Shown: piece after piece, positions 6,548 to 15,001 of the stretch
Position numbering within the stretch: the stretch's first letter is position 1
Layout: the number at the start of each line of letters is the position of its first letter
Assembly (NCBI GenBank): GCA_045580815.1
Contig: JAZNOL010000106.1
Span: 1-19,585 of the forward strand
Reading direction: 5' to 3'
DNA length: 19,585 bases
DNA from: JAZNOL01 sp045580815
GTDB lineage: Bacteria > Bacillota > Clostridia > RUG12999
Notes under the pieces: generated by a model
What the model was told of the DNA's origin: nothing
The model's input: the letters and a program-made list of their open reading frames with translations, nothing else
The model's database searches: none
Position numbers and translations under genes: made by a program

Positions 6548-7395
6548 AAAAACCGTATATTATTGCTGTTGACAGCACAGCGGATATGCCCCGTGATATT
6601 GTGGAAAAGTTCGATATAAGAATTGTTCCGCTTTATGTTAACCTGGGCGAAAAAAGCTACCGTGACGGTATTGAAATAACAAACGACGATATAGAAAAAT
6701 ACGTTAAAGAAACAGGAACCTTGCCCACAACCTCAGCGGTTGACCCGGCAACGTTTATTGAATTTTTTAAAGAAACTTCACAGGAAGCTGAATTTGTTAT
6801 TTATTTTTCAATAAGCAGTGAAATTTCCTGTTCTTATCAGAACGCCTGCCTTGCAGCATCGGATTTTGACAACGTTTATGTTGTTGACTCAAAAAGCCTT
6901 TGCGTCGGTGAGGCACTCAGCGTTCTAAAAGCCTGTGAGCTTGCCGAAAGCGGCAAATCTGCACAGGAAATTCTTGATTACATAGAAGCATATAAAACAA
7001 AAATAAACGGCACTTTTGTTATAGACAAACTTGACTATCTGCACAAAGGCGGCAGATGCAGTGCGGCGGCGGCGCTTGGTGCAAACGTGCTTCAGCTTAA
7101 ACCCACAATTGAACTGAAAAACGGTAAGCTGGAGGTTGGCAAAAAATACCGCGGCAAATTTGTCAAGGTGGTTGCTTCGTATATTGCCGACCGTCTTGAA
7201 AACGCAAAACCCACTGACAAAAGAATTTTTCTTGCATTTACACGATGTGACGAGGCTGTTGCACAGGCGGCAAAATCCGCTATTGAAGAAAGCGGACTTT
7301 TTGACGAAATTATTGTCGCAGATGCCGGAAGCACAATTTTCTGCCATTGCGGACCGTCAACTCTCGGTATAATGTTTGCCGACGAAAACTTATAA
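6544..7395 (+). CDS. DegV family fatty-acid-binding protein (FakB-like)
   Basis: DegV/FakB proteins bind a fatty acid and can present it to the kinase FakA for phosphorylation and entry into phospholipids. The 283 residues match the family size of about 280. Typical segments are DSTADMP (10-16), LPTTSAVDP (60-68), a Ser-rich SISSEIS (89-95), HKGGRCSAAAALG (167-179) with the conserved Arg171, and the C-terminal HCGPSTLGIMF. The protein is soluble with no signal peptide. Translation is probably coupled to the esterase through ATGA; its ribosome site AAGGAGAAA lies inside the end of that gene. Neither FakA nor other lipid genes are in the window, so the ligand and partner are inferred from the family only. 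Confidence 0.92.
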   Translation: MKKPYIIAVDSTADMPRDIVEKFDIRIVPLYVNLGEKSYRDGIEITNDDIEKYVKETGTLPTTSAVDPATFIEFFKETSQEAEFVIYFSISSEISCSYQNACLAASDFDNVYVVDSKSLCVGEALSVLKACELAESGKSAQEILDYIEAYKTKINGTFVIDKLDYLHKGGRCSAAAALGANVLQLKPTIELKNGKLEVGKKYRGKFVKVVASYIADRLENAKPTDKRIFLAFTRCDEAVAQAAKSAIEESGLFDEIIVADAGSTIFCHCGPSTLGIMFADENL

Positions 7396-7419
7396 TTTTG
7401 ATTAAAGGAACGATTGCTC

Positions 7420-8385
7420 ATGCCACCAAGTAACATGGACTTTTCAGATGCTCCCGAGGTATTGAGGGAATTTTTGAAATATCAGCTTGTTATACAGGGA
7501 AAATCCCCTGCAACCGTGCATGAATATTATTATGACCTGCGGACGTTTATGCGGTTTTTACGCACTCAGCTTGACAGCCCCGGCACAAAAGATGCGGAGT
7601 TTGAAACAATTGACATACGATGCGTTGATATAAAAATGCTTGAAAAGGTAAACTTACCTATTTTATACGATTTTCTGGCGTTTTCAAACATTAACCGCGA
7701 AAACGATGCCTCCGCAAGAGCACGCAAGGTTTCGGCACTGCGCTCGTTTTTTAAGTATCTTACCGAGAAAAAGGAGCTTCTTTCCTCAAATCCCACGTTG
7801 AAACTTGAAACGCCCAAAACACGCAAATCGTTGCCATCGTATCTGTCCCTTGAGGAATCAAAAAAATTGCTTGAAACTGTTGAACGTGGCGGAAACCTGC
7901 GTGATGTGTGCATGATAACTTTGTTTTTAAACTGTGGAATGCGGCTTTCCGAGCTTATCGGGATTAATCTTAAAGATATCAAAGAAGACACAATCCGTAT
8001 TTTAGGAAAAGGTAATAAAGAACGCACCGTTTATTTAAACGACAGCTGTAAAACCGCAATTGCCAACTATCTTCGGGTGCGACCTGTGGATGGGCTTAAA
8101 GACCCGGAGGCACTGTTTATCAGCCAGAAAAAAAATCGCATCAGCGATGCGATGGTGCAGGTTATTGTTAAAAAATATATTGAGGCATCCGGGCTTGACC
8201 CCGAAAAATATTCCCCTCACAAGCTGCGGCACACGGCGGCAACGCTTATGTACCGCTATGCAGACACGGATATCCGTGTTTTGCAGGAAATTCTGGGACA
8301 TTCCAACCTTAACACCACCCAGATATACACTCACGTTGAAAACGAGCAGATGAAGAATGCCGCAAAGAAGCATCCCCTCGGATAA
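7420..8385 (+). CDS. Tyrosine recombinase, XerC/XerD-like
   Basis: Site-specific recombinase with an N-terminal SAM-like core-binding domain (about 12-120) and a C-terminal catalytic domain (about 140-318). All catalytic residues are present: Arg175 in GMRLSE, Lys197 in LGKGNKER, His267 and Arg270 in HKLRH, His294 in LGHSN and Tyr303 in TQIYTH. The 321 residues are slightly longer than typical XerC/D (about 300); extra residues lie near 50-80 of the N-terminal domain. I prefer ATG 7420 over the in-frame TTG at 7414, because the site AAAGGA (7404-7409) is about 10 nt from ATG. Flanking genes are metabolic, and no att-like repeat or mobile gene is seen, so a housekeeping dimer-resolution role is more likely than a mobile integrase; which Xer it is cannot be decided here. 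Confidence 0.9.
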   Translation: MPPSNMDFSDAPEVLREFLKYQLVIQGKSPATVHEYYYDLRTFMRFLRTQLDSPGTKDAEFETIDIRCVDIKMLEKVNLPILYDFLAFSNINRENDASARARKVSALRSFFKYLTEKKELLSSNPTLKLETPKTRKSLPSYLSLEESKKLLETVERGGNLRDVCMITLFLNCGMRLSELIGINLKDIKEDTIRILGKGNKERTVYLNDSCKTAIANYLRVRPVDGLKDPEALFISQKKNRISDAMVQVIVKKYIEASGLDPEKYSPHKLRHTAATLMYRYADTDIRVLQEILGHSNLNTTQIYTHVENEQMKNAAKKHPLG

Positions 8386-8415
8386 ACGTAATTAAGCCGA
8401 AAACGGTGATTTTTA

Positions 8416-8916
8416 ATGAAAGCAAAAGATTTTTATACATATGCTTACAGTCTTTTTGACGATGTAACCCCTTTGGTGGTTGATTGCGGAAAGCTGTGCG
8501 ATGCCGCCTGTTGCAAGGGCGACGACGAAACTGGGATGTACCTGTTTCCTTTTGAACACGTGATGTTTGATGATTGCCCAGGCAATTTTAAAATAGAAAA
8601 GTCCGAATTTGAATACGGCGGCAAAAACGTCGATATTTTACTGTGCGAGCCTTTTTGCAAAAGGGAAACCAGACCGCTTGCCTGTAGAATTTTTCCTCTC
8701 GTCCCCTATGTTGATGAAAACGGCAATTTCAATATTGTTATGGACAGACGGGGAAAATATATGTGCCCTCTTGCCACGGCAATGACAAAAGACGACCTTG
8801 ACGAGGAATTTGTGCGTCGGGTGACATATATTTCAAAAATTATGATGAAAATTCCTCAGCTTAAAGAATTTATTTGCGAACAAAGCAGACTTATTGACGA
8901 AGTTTGTTTTATATAA
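8416..8916 (+). CDS. YkgJ family cysteine-cluster protein
   Basis: A 166-residue protein with the spaced cysteines of the YkgJ/UPF0153 zinc- or iron-binding group: Cys24, 28, 32, 33 (CGKLCDAACC), Cys54, Cys77 and Cys81 (CEPFC), Cys90 in RPLACRIFP and Cys117 in YMCPL. The RPxxCRxFP motif is the most diagnostic part. The function of the family is unknown; a metal site is inferred from the cysteine pattern. It lies 30 nt after the recombinase gene and 52 nt before transketolase. Only a weak ribosome site (GGTGAT) precedes the ATG, so translation may be low or coupled. No signal peptide or membrane segment is visible. Confidence 0.88.
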   Translation: MKAKDFYTYAYSLFDDVTPLVVDCGKLCDAACCKGDDETGMYLFPFEHVMFDDCPGNFKIEKSEFEYGGKNVDILLCEPFCKRETRPLACRIFPLVPYVDENGNFNIVMDRRGKYMCPLATAMTKDDLDEEFVRRVTYISKIMMKIPQLKEFICEQSRLIDEVCFI

Positions 8917-8968
8917 AACCATATGCGACAGCCAAAGGGCTGTGCCTTACATATGAAAGGAGAAAATT

Positions 8969-9823
8969 ATGGAGCCTACAACCAAAAAAAATCTTGAGCT
9001 TATGGCATACAAAATCCGTAAGCTTGCACTGACAGGCATTTACAACGCAAACTCCGGTCATCCCGGCGGTTCGCTTTCTATTGCAGAAATTATGTCAGTT
9101 CTTTATTTTGACGTTATGAACGTTGACCCCAAAACACCTAAAAATCCTGACCGTGACCGTTTTGTTATGTCAAAAGGGCACTGTGCACCGGCACTTTATG
9201 CAACCCTTGCTTACAAAGGCTTTTTCCCTGAAAAAGACGTTGAAACACTGCGTAAAACCGATTCTTATATGCAGGGACATCCGGATATGAAAAATATTCC
9301 CGGTGTTGATATGTCAACCGGTTCTCTCGGACAGGGAATATGTGCCGCAAACGGCATGGCTCTTGCAGCAAAACTGGACAATAAGGATTACCGTGTTTAT
9401 GCGGTTTTAGGCGACGGCGAGCTTGAAGAAGGACAAGTCTGGGAAGCGGCTATGTTTGCAGCTCATTATAAACTTGACAATATCACTGCATTTGTTGACC
9501 TTAACCTTTTGCAGATTGACGGCGATGTGCGCAAGGTTATGAACCCCACTCCCGTTGACAAAAAATTTGAGGCGTTTGGCTGGAACGTTATCGTGACAGA
9601 TGCTCACGATGTTGAAAAGCTTAAAAACGCAATTGAAGAAGCTAAAAATACAAAAGACAAGCCCACAGTTATTATTGCAAACAGCGTTAAGGGCAAAGGC
9701 GTTTCATATATGGAAAACAACGCCGCATGGCACGGTGCCGCACCTAACGAAGAACAGTTTAAGCAGGCTGTGTGTGAGCTTGATGCTAAAATAGAAGAAC
9801 TGGGAGGTGGCATAAATGGCTGA
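8969..9823 (+). CDS. Transketolase, N-terminal subunit
   Basis: Thiamine-diphosphate- and Mg-binding half of a split transketolase, which moves two-carbon ketol units in the non-oxidative pentose phosphate pathway. The 284 residues carry His31 in GHPGG, His71 in SKGHCAPALY, His104 in GHPD, and the ThDP motif starting GDGELEEGQ (148-156) with Asn179 about 30 residues on. The ribosome site AAAGGAGA lies 6-8 nt before ATG. The end overlaps the start of the C-terminal subunit by 8 bp in another frame, giving coupled translation of two chains that must assemble. Split transketolases are normal in many Clostridia and archaea. Dihydroxyacetone- or deoxyxylulose-type relatives are less likely given the motifs. 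Confidence 0.94.
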   Translation: MEPTTKKNLELMAYKIRKLALTGIYNANSGHPGGSLSIAEIMSVLYFDVMNVDPKTPKNPDRDRFVMSKGHCAPALYATLAYKGFFPEKDVETLRKTDSYMQGHPDMKNIPGVDMSTGSLGQGICAANGMALAAKLDNKDYRVYAVLGDGELEEGQVWEAAMFAAHYKLDNITAFVDLNLLQIDGDVRKVMNPTPVDKKFEAFGWNVIVTDAHDVEKLKNAIEEAKNTKDKPTVIIANSVKGKGVSYMENNAAWHGAAPNEEQFKQAVCELDAKIEELGGGING

Positions 9824-10757
9824 AATTAAAAAGGTTGCAACCCGTGAGGCTTACGGTGAAGCCATTGCAAAATACGGCGAAGAATATGACATTGTTGTGC
9901 TTGATGCTGACCTTTCAAAATCCACAAAAACCGCAACATTTCAGAAAAAATTCCCCGAAAGATTTATAAACTGCGGTATTGCCGAGGCAAACATGGTTTC
10001 AACAGCGGCAGGTCTTGCCAGCTGCGGAAAAACCGTTTTTGCAAGCTCATTTGCTATTTTTGCCGCAGGCAGAGCATACGAACAGGTAAGAAACTCGGTG
10101 GGTTATCCCCATCTTAACGTTAAAATTGCCGCAACTCACGCCGGAATTTCTGTTGGTGAGGACGGTGCAACACATCAGGCAATCGAAGATTTAAGCCTTA
10201 TGAGAAGCATTCCCGGCATGGTTGTAATTAACCCTGCCGACAGCGTTGAAACCTTTGGTGCGGTTAAAGCCGCAATCGAGCATGACGGCCCGGTTTATCT
10301 GCGTTTCGGTCGTCTTGCAACAGAGGTTATTTATGACGAAAATTATAAATTTGAGCTTGGCAAAGCAAGCACCGTTAAAGACGGCAGCGATGTTACAATC
10401 ATCGCCTGCGGTATGATGGTTGCAGAAGCGATTCATGCGGCAGAAATGCTTGAAAAAGACGGTATTTCCGCACGTGTTATCAATATGCACACAATTAAAC
10501 CTATTGATGCCGATGCAATTGTAAAAGCCGCAAAAGAAACCGGTGCAATCGTAACTGCTGAAGAACACAGCATTTTAGGCGGTCTCGGCAGTGCAGTTGC
10601 CGAGGTTGTTTGTGAAAATTGTCCTGTTCCGGTTGTGCGTGTTGGTGTTGAAGATAAATTCGGAAAATCCGGCACACCGGCGGCACTTCTTAAGGAATAC
10701 GGTCTTACACCCGAAAATATTGCCGAAAAAGCAAAACTTGCAATTTCTAAAAAATAA
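9816..10757 (+). CDS. Transketolase, C-terminal subunit
   Basis: Pyrimidine-binding and C-terminal domains of the split transketolase, 313 residues. Glu57 in GIAEANM is the conserved glutamate that activates the ThDP aminopyrimidine ring. GATHQAIEDL (117-126) and FGRLATE (164-170) follow, the former with His120 of the active site; the C-terminal domain includes a segment EEHSILGGLGSAVAEV typical of the transketolase/DXS C-terminal fold. The start lies inside the end of the N-terminal gene; the ribosome site GGGAGGTG is also within that gene. It is the last gene of the plus-strand run, closed 18 nt later by a two-way terminator. Together with rpiB on the other strand it covers part of the non-oxidative pentose phosphate pathway. 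Confidence 0.94.
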   Translation: MAEIKKVATREAYGEAIAKYGEEYDIVVLDADLSKSTKTATFQKKFPERFINCGIAEANMVSTAAGLASCGKTVFASSFAIFAAGRAYEQVRNSVGYPHLNVKIAATHAGISVGEDGATHQAIEDLSLMRSIPGMVVINPADSVETFGAVKAAIEHDGPVYLRFGRLATEVIYDENYKFELGKASTVKDGSDVTIIACGMMVAEAIHAAEMLEKDGISARVINMHTIKPIDADAIVKAAKETGAIVTAEEHSILGGLGSAVAEVVCENCPVPVVRVGVEDKFGKSGTPAALLKEYGLTPENIAEKAKLAISKK

Positions 10758-10770
10758 ATTAACAGTCAAA

Positions 10771-10808
10771 AAAGAGGCTGTAGCAAATCATTTTGCTACA
10801 GCCCTTTT
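10771..10808. terminator. Two-way terminator between transketolase and parC
   Basis: GGCTGTAGCAAA (10776-10787) pairs perfectly with TTTGCTACAGCC (10792-10803), loop TCAT. T-rich tracts follow on both strands (CTTTT on plus; CTCTTTTTT on minus), so it can end both the plus-strand run and the convergent topoisomerase operon. Confidence 0.92.
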
Positions 10809-10820
10809 GTAATATTAAAA

Positions 10821-13001
10821 TTAAATAAGTTGCATCTGCTGAAACGGTTGGTCCTCGTCACGCACAGCACGTCCCGATGAGGGAATTTTTTCGCTCAGAT
10901 ACGGTTTAATATCCTCAAATCCCATATCCTCCGCCGCACATATGCTTTGCAGGATTTTGTCACGTTTTGACAGATAAACCTGCACGCCCTGGGTATCACG
11001 TTTTGCTTTGGGCGTAATCAGCGAGGTGTTTACAATAAGGCATCTGCCGCCCTTGCTGTTTAAGGCAATGAGCTTGTCCTCGTCAATAAACATCATCTGT
11101 GCAAGTTTAACTTTCATATAATAAGAATTGGTAAGCTTTTTGCGGTTGGTTTTTGTTTCAAAGCTCTTCATTTCAACCTTTGCAATTTTGCCGTTTTCAA
11201 AGGCAAACAGCATATAGCCGTGGAAATCCGAGGTTGCAACGGTGAAGATTATTTTTTCGCCCGGGTCCATAGACAGCAGATTGGGCAGATATTCGCCCAT
11301 TGCGCTGGCTTTGCAGTCGGGGATGTCGTTTATCTTTGTTTTATAAGCCTCGCCGCCATCTGTGAACAGAATAAGCTCATCACGGTTAGAAGCCTCAAAT
11401 TCGCAGATAATTTCGTCATCGGGCTTGAGCTTCTGCTCCGATGCGGCACGAAGTGACGCCATGGAAATCTTTTTAAGATACCCCTCACGGGTCAGGAAGA
11501 TTTTAAGGCGATAATCTTCAACAAATTTTTCAATGGCAACATCAACTTCTTCAACCTCGCCGCTGTCGATAATGCCTGTTTTACGGTCTTTGCCATATTT
11601 TTTGATTATATCTTTAAGCTGATTTATAATCACGCCGTTAATTCCTTTTTCTGTTGAAAGGATTTCTGTCATCTCGGCAATATCGGCTTTGAGCTTGTCA
11701 ATTTCGTTGATGCTTTTTAAAATATATTCTTTGTTAAGATTACGAAGTTTGATTTCCGCAACGTATTCTGCCTGAATTTTGTCAATTTTAAATCCTTCCA
11801 TGAGGTTGGGAACAACGTCGCTGTCCTGTTTTGTTTCACGGATGATTTTAATTGCCTTGTCAATATCAAGCAAAATGCTTTTAAGACCCTCCAAAAGGTG
11901 AAGTCTTGCGGATTTTTCGTTTATATCATATTCGAGGGCACGTCTTACGCATTCGCGGCGGAAATCGCACCAGTGAGCAATGATTTCTTTAACACCCAGC
12001 ACCATCGGCGTGGCTTTTATAAGCACATTGAAGTTGCATCCAAAACTGTCTTCAAGAGGCGTCATTTTGAAAAGGCGGTTCATCAGTTTGTCCGGGTCGG
12101 TGCTGCGTTTTACGTCAATTGCAATTTTTAAACCGGTCTTGTCGGTTTCGTCACGTATATCCGAGATTTCACGCACTTTTCCTGCTTTTACACATTCAAT
12201 AATTTTGTCGATAATAACCTCGGTTGAGGTACTGTAAGGAATTTCATAAACCTCAATACAGTTGTTTTTCTTGTCAAAACGGTATCGTGCACGAACCTTG
12301 AACGAGCCTCTGCCGCTTTCAAGAATTTTACGCATTTCTTCTTTGTCATAAATAATTTCGCCGCCGGTTGAAAAATCCGGTGCAATAATATGCTCAAAAA
12401 CATCACAGTTTTTGCTTTTGAGATACCCTATTGTTGCCTGGCACACCTCACGCAGGTTAAAACTGCATATGTTGCTTGCCATGCCAACGGCAATACCCTG
12501 ATTGGGGTTTACAAGTATGTTGGGAAATGACGTGGGCAGAAGAGTGGGCTCTTTTAAAGTGCCGTCATAGTTGTCCATAAAATCCACAACGCCCTTGTTT
12601 ATGTCACGAAACAGCTCTGCCGATACTGAATCAAGTTTAACCTCGGTATAACGTGATGCTGCATAAGCCATGTCACGGGAATACTGTTTACCGAAGTTTC
12701 CTTTTGAGTCAACAAGAGGCAGAAGCAACGCCTCGTTACCTCTGGTAAGACGCACCATTGTTTCGTAAATAGATGCATCGCCGTGAGGGTTAAGCTTCAT
12801 GGTCTGACCCACAACGTTTGCGGATTTTGTTCTGTTTCCGGTTAAAAGCCCCATTTTATACATGGTATAAAGCAATTTGCGGTGAGCAGGTTTAAATCCG
12901 TCAATTTCTGGAATTGCACGGGAAATAATAACGCTCATGGCGTAGGGCATATAGTTTTTTTCCAAAGTGTCGGATATATTCTGTTTTGTAATTTCAGCCA
13001 T
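10821..13001 (-). CDS. parC: Type IIA topoisomerase A subunit (topoisomerase IV / gyrase-like)
   Basis: DNA-cleaving subunit of an ATP-dependent type IIA topoisomerase, 726 residues (E. coli ParC has 752). The 5Y-CAP/winged-helix part holds the catalytic Tyr118 in SRYTEVKL. The quinolone-pocket helix reads GDASIYE (74-80), so Ala76 is at the position of GyrA Ser83 and Glu80 at that of Asp87. A tower and coiled-coil region follow to about 470. A C-terminal beta-pinwheel (about 495-715) lacks a recognisable GyrA box, which argues against a true supercoiling gyrase. The ATG lies 9 nt after the parE stop, with GGTGG just upstream, so the two are co-translated. The name ParC is by pairing and the missing GyrA box; a diverged second gyrase cannot be excluded. 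Confidence 0.9.
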   Translation of the reverse strand: MAEITKQNISDTLEKNYMPYAMSVIISRAIPEIDGFKPAHRKLLYTMYKMGLLTGNRTKSANVVGQTMKLNPHGDASIYETMVRLTRGNEALLLPLVDSKGNFGKQYSRDMAYAASRYTEVKLDSVSAELFRDINKGVVDFMDNYDGTLKEPTLLPTSFPNILVNPNQGIAVGMASNICSFNLREVCQATIGYLKSKNCDVFEHIIAPDFSTGGEIIYDKEEMRKILESGRGSFKVRARYRFDKKNNCIEVYEIPYSTSTEVIIDKIIECVKAGKVREISDIRDETDKTGLKIAIDVKRSTDPDKLMNRLFKMTPLEDSFGCNFNVLIKATPMVLGVKEIIAHWCDFRRECVRRALEYDINEKSARLHLLEGLKSILLDIDKAIKIIRETKQDSDVVPNLMEGFKIDKIQAEYVAEIKLRNLNKEYILKSINEIDKLKADIAEMTEILSTEKGINGVIINQLKDIIKKYGKDRKTGIIDSGEVEEVDVAIEKFVEDYRLKIFLTREGYLKKISMASLRAASEQKLKPDDEIICEFEASNRDELILFTDGGEAYKTKINDIPDCKASAMGEYLPNLLSMDPGEKIIFTVATSDFHGYMLFAFENGKIAKVEMKSFETKTNRKKLTNSYYMKVKLAQMMFIDEDKLIALNSKGGRCLIVNTSLITPKAKRDTQGVQVYLSKRDKILQSICAAEDMGFEDIKPYLSEKIPSSGRAVRDEDQPFQQMQLI

Positions 13002-13010
13002 TTATACCAC

Positions 13011-14990
13011 CTACCCTACATCAATCATATCAAGATACTCATCGCCATGCTCGGCAATGTAATCTTTACGTGCCGCCAGGTTGTCACCCAGCAGAATATC
13101 AAACATTTCTGCGGCTTTTTCCGCATCGCCCGGTGTCACCTGAATAAGACGGCGTGTTTCAGGACTCATTGTTGTAAGCCACATCATTTCGGGCTCGTTT
13201 TCACCAAGACCTTTTGACCGCTGGATTGTGTATTTTACGTCACCAAGCTCTTCTAAAATCTCGGCTTTTTCTTTTTCGTTGTATGCAAAATAGCTTTTGT
13301 CTTTATAAGTAATCTCAAACAGAGGAGATTCTGCAATATACACATAACCAAGCTCAATCAGAGTGGGCACAAGAGCATAAAGCATCGACAGAATCAGCGT
13401 GCGTATCTGGAATCCGTCAACGTCCGCATCGGTGCATATAATGACCTTGTTCCAACGGAAATTAGCCATATCAAAGGTATTGAAATCCTTGTTGTGTTTG
13501 GTTTTTATTTCAACACCGCAACCAAGAACCTTGATAAGGTCGGTTATGATTTCGCTTTTAAAAATCTTTTCGTAATCGGCTTTAAGACAATTAAGAATTT
13601 TACCTCTTACGGGGATAATTGCCTGAAACTCCGCATCTCTGCCCTGTTTGCAGGCACCGAGAGCAGAGTCACCCTCCACAATGAAAACCTCACGTTTTGA
13701 AAGGTCTTTGCTTCGGCAGTCAACAAATTTCTGTATGCGGTTTGTCATGTCAATATTGCCCGAAAGCTGTTTTTTGATATTAAGACGTGACCGCTCTGCC
13801 GATTCACGGCTTCGTTTATTGATAAGCACCTGATTACAGATTTTTTCGGCATCAAGTTTGTTTTCAATAAAATAAATCTCAAGCTCATGACGTAGAGTTT
13901 CGGTCATGAAATCCTGAATAAACTTGTTGGTAATAGCCTTTTTGGTCTGGTTTTCGTAGCTTGTCAGGGTTGAAAATGAGTTGCCGATAAGAATAAGGCT
14001 GTCCGCAACGTCCTGATAAGTGATTTTTGACTCGGTTTTGTTATACTTTTTGTTGTTTTTAAGATACTGGTCAATAGCGTAAACAAAGGCACTGCGCACA
14101 GCCTTGTCGGGCGAACCGCCGTGTTCAAGAAAACTGGAGTTGTGATAATATTCTGTAACAAACACCCTGTTTGAAAAGGAGAAAACCATATCGAATTTTA
14201 CTTTGTATTCGGGTTTGTCCTCACGGTCTCTGCCTTTGCCCTCGGCGTTTATGTGCTTGTATGCGGTGAGAATGTCTTCGCCGCCCAGCTCGGCAATATA
14301 ATCGTCAATGCCGTTGGGATAAAGATATTCTGAAATTTTTATACCCTCCGGAGTTTCGTTATAGAAAACAAGCTTCAAACCGGCGTTTACAACCGCCTGT
14401 TTTTTCATAACGGTTTCAAAATATTCCGCAGGCACGTCGATGTCGGTGAAAACCTCAAGGTCAGGCTTCCAGCGGATTGTTGTGCCGGTTTTTCTGCCTC
14501 CGTAGGGAGTTTTTGTAAGCCCGCCGATGTTTTCGCCTTTTTCAAAATGGAGCTCATATTTAAACCCGTCACGGGTAACGGTTACGTCCATAAATTCAGA
14601 GCTGTACTGTGTTGCACAGCTACCCAGACCGTTAAGACCCAGGCTGAACTCATAGTTTTCGCCGTCGTTGTTGTTATATTTACCGCCTGCGTACATTTCG
14701 CAGAAAACCAGTTCCCAGTTGTAACGGTTTTCTTTTGGGTTAAAATCAAGGGGAATACCACGTCCGTGGTCAACAACCTCTATTGTATGGTCAAGATAAC
14801 GTGTTACCTCAATAACATTGCCGTAGCCTTCACGTGCTTCGTCAATGGAGTTTGACAAAATCTCAAAAACAGCGTGCTCACAGCCCTCAAGCCCGTCCGA
14901 ACCGAAAATAACCGCCGGACGAAGACGCACTCTGTCGGCACCTTTGAGAGATGAAATACTGTCGTTACCGTAATTTGTGTTCTTTTTCAT
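13011..14990 (-). CDS. parE: Type IIA topoisomerase B subunit (ATPase, topoisomerase IV / gyrase-like)
   Basis: ATPase and TOPRIM subunit paired with the A subunit downstream, 659 residues. The GHKL fold shows Glu43 and Asn47 in EILSNSIDEA, DHGRGIP (74-80), the ATP lid GLNGLGSC (118-125) and the transducer lysine in QTK (348-350). The TOPRIM domain has EGDSA (439-443) and DADVD (521-525) for Mg binding. The loop after EGDSA reads LGACKQGRD where canonical GyrB/ParE have GGSAKQGRD, and the segment before the lid (CEMYAGGKY) is also diverged. Together with the A subunit this suggests a separate branch of type IIA enzymes. No Shine-Dalgarno sits at the usual distance from the ATG; a GAAGGGAG lies about 36 nt upstream, behind a hairpin. 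Confidence 0.9.
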   Translation of the reverse strand: MKKNTNYGNDSISSLKGADRVRLRPAVIFGSDGLEGCEHAVFEILSNSIDEAREGYGNVIEVTRYLDHTIEVVDHGRGIPLDFNPKENRYNWELVFCEMYAGGKYNNNDGENYEFSLGLNGLGSCATQYSSEFMDVTVTRDGFKYELHFEKGENIGGLTKTPYGGRKTGTTIRWKPDLEVFTDIDVPAEYFETVMKKQAVVNAGLKLVFYNETPEGIKISEYLYPNGIDDYIAELGGEDILTAYKHINAEGKGRDREDKPEYKVKFDMVFSFSNRVFVTEYYHNSSFLEHGGSPDKAVRSAFVYAIDQYLKNNKKYNKTESKITYQDVADSLILIGNSFSTLTSYENQTKKAITNKFIQDFMTETLRHELEIYFIENKLDAEKICNQVLINKRSRESAERSRLNIKKQLSGNIDMTNRIQKFVDCRSKDLSKREVFIVEGDSALGACKQGRDAEFQAIIPVRGKILNCLKADYEKIFKSEIITDLIKVLGCGVEIKTKHNKDFNTFDMANFRWNKVIICTDADVDGFQIRTLILSMLYALVPTLIELGYVYIAESPLFEITYKDKSYFAYNEKEKAEILEELGDVKYTIQRSKGLGENEPEMMWLTTMSPETRRLIQVTPGDAEKAAEMFDILLGDNLAARKDYIAEHGDEYLDMIDVG

Positions 14991-15001
14991 TATATTTTAA
15001 A

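Noticed and set aside
7414..7419. TTG start for the tyrosine recombinase
   Set aside because: The in-frame ATG two codons later has acceptable spacing from AAAGGA and is the commoner start codon; the two extra residues carry no domain content.
7420..8385. Recombinase as marker of an integrated mobile element
   Set aside because: No tRNA target, direct repeats, relaxase, phage or transposase genes flank it; neighbours are metabolic and tightly spaced on the same strand.
8920..8955. ACAGCC-AAAG-GGCTGT hairpin flanked by CATATG before transketolase, as attenuator or riboswitch
   Set aside because: The stem is only 6 bp, no T-run follows, and there is no alternative pairing partner or known riboswitch core; a ThDP riboswitch signature was not seen.
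8969..10757. Transketolase broken by a frameshift
   Set aside because: Both halves have their own ribosome sites and starts, end at natural domain borders, and two-gene transketolases are normal in Clostridia.
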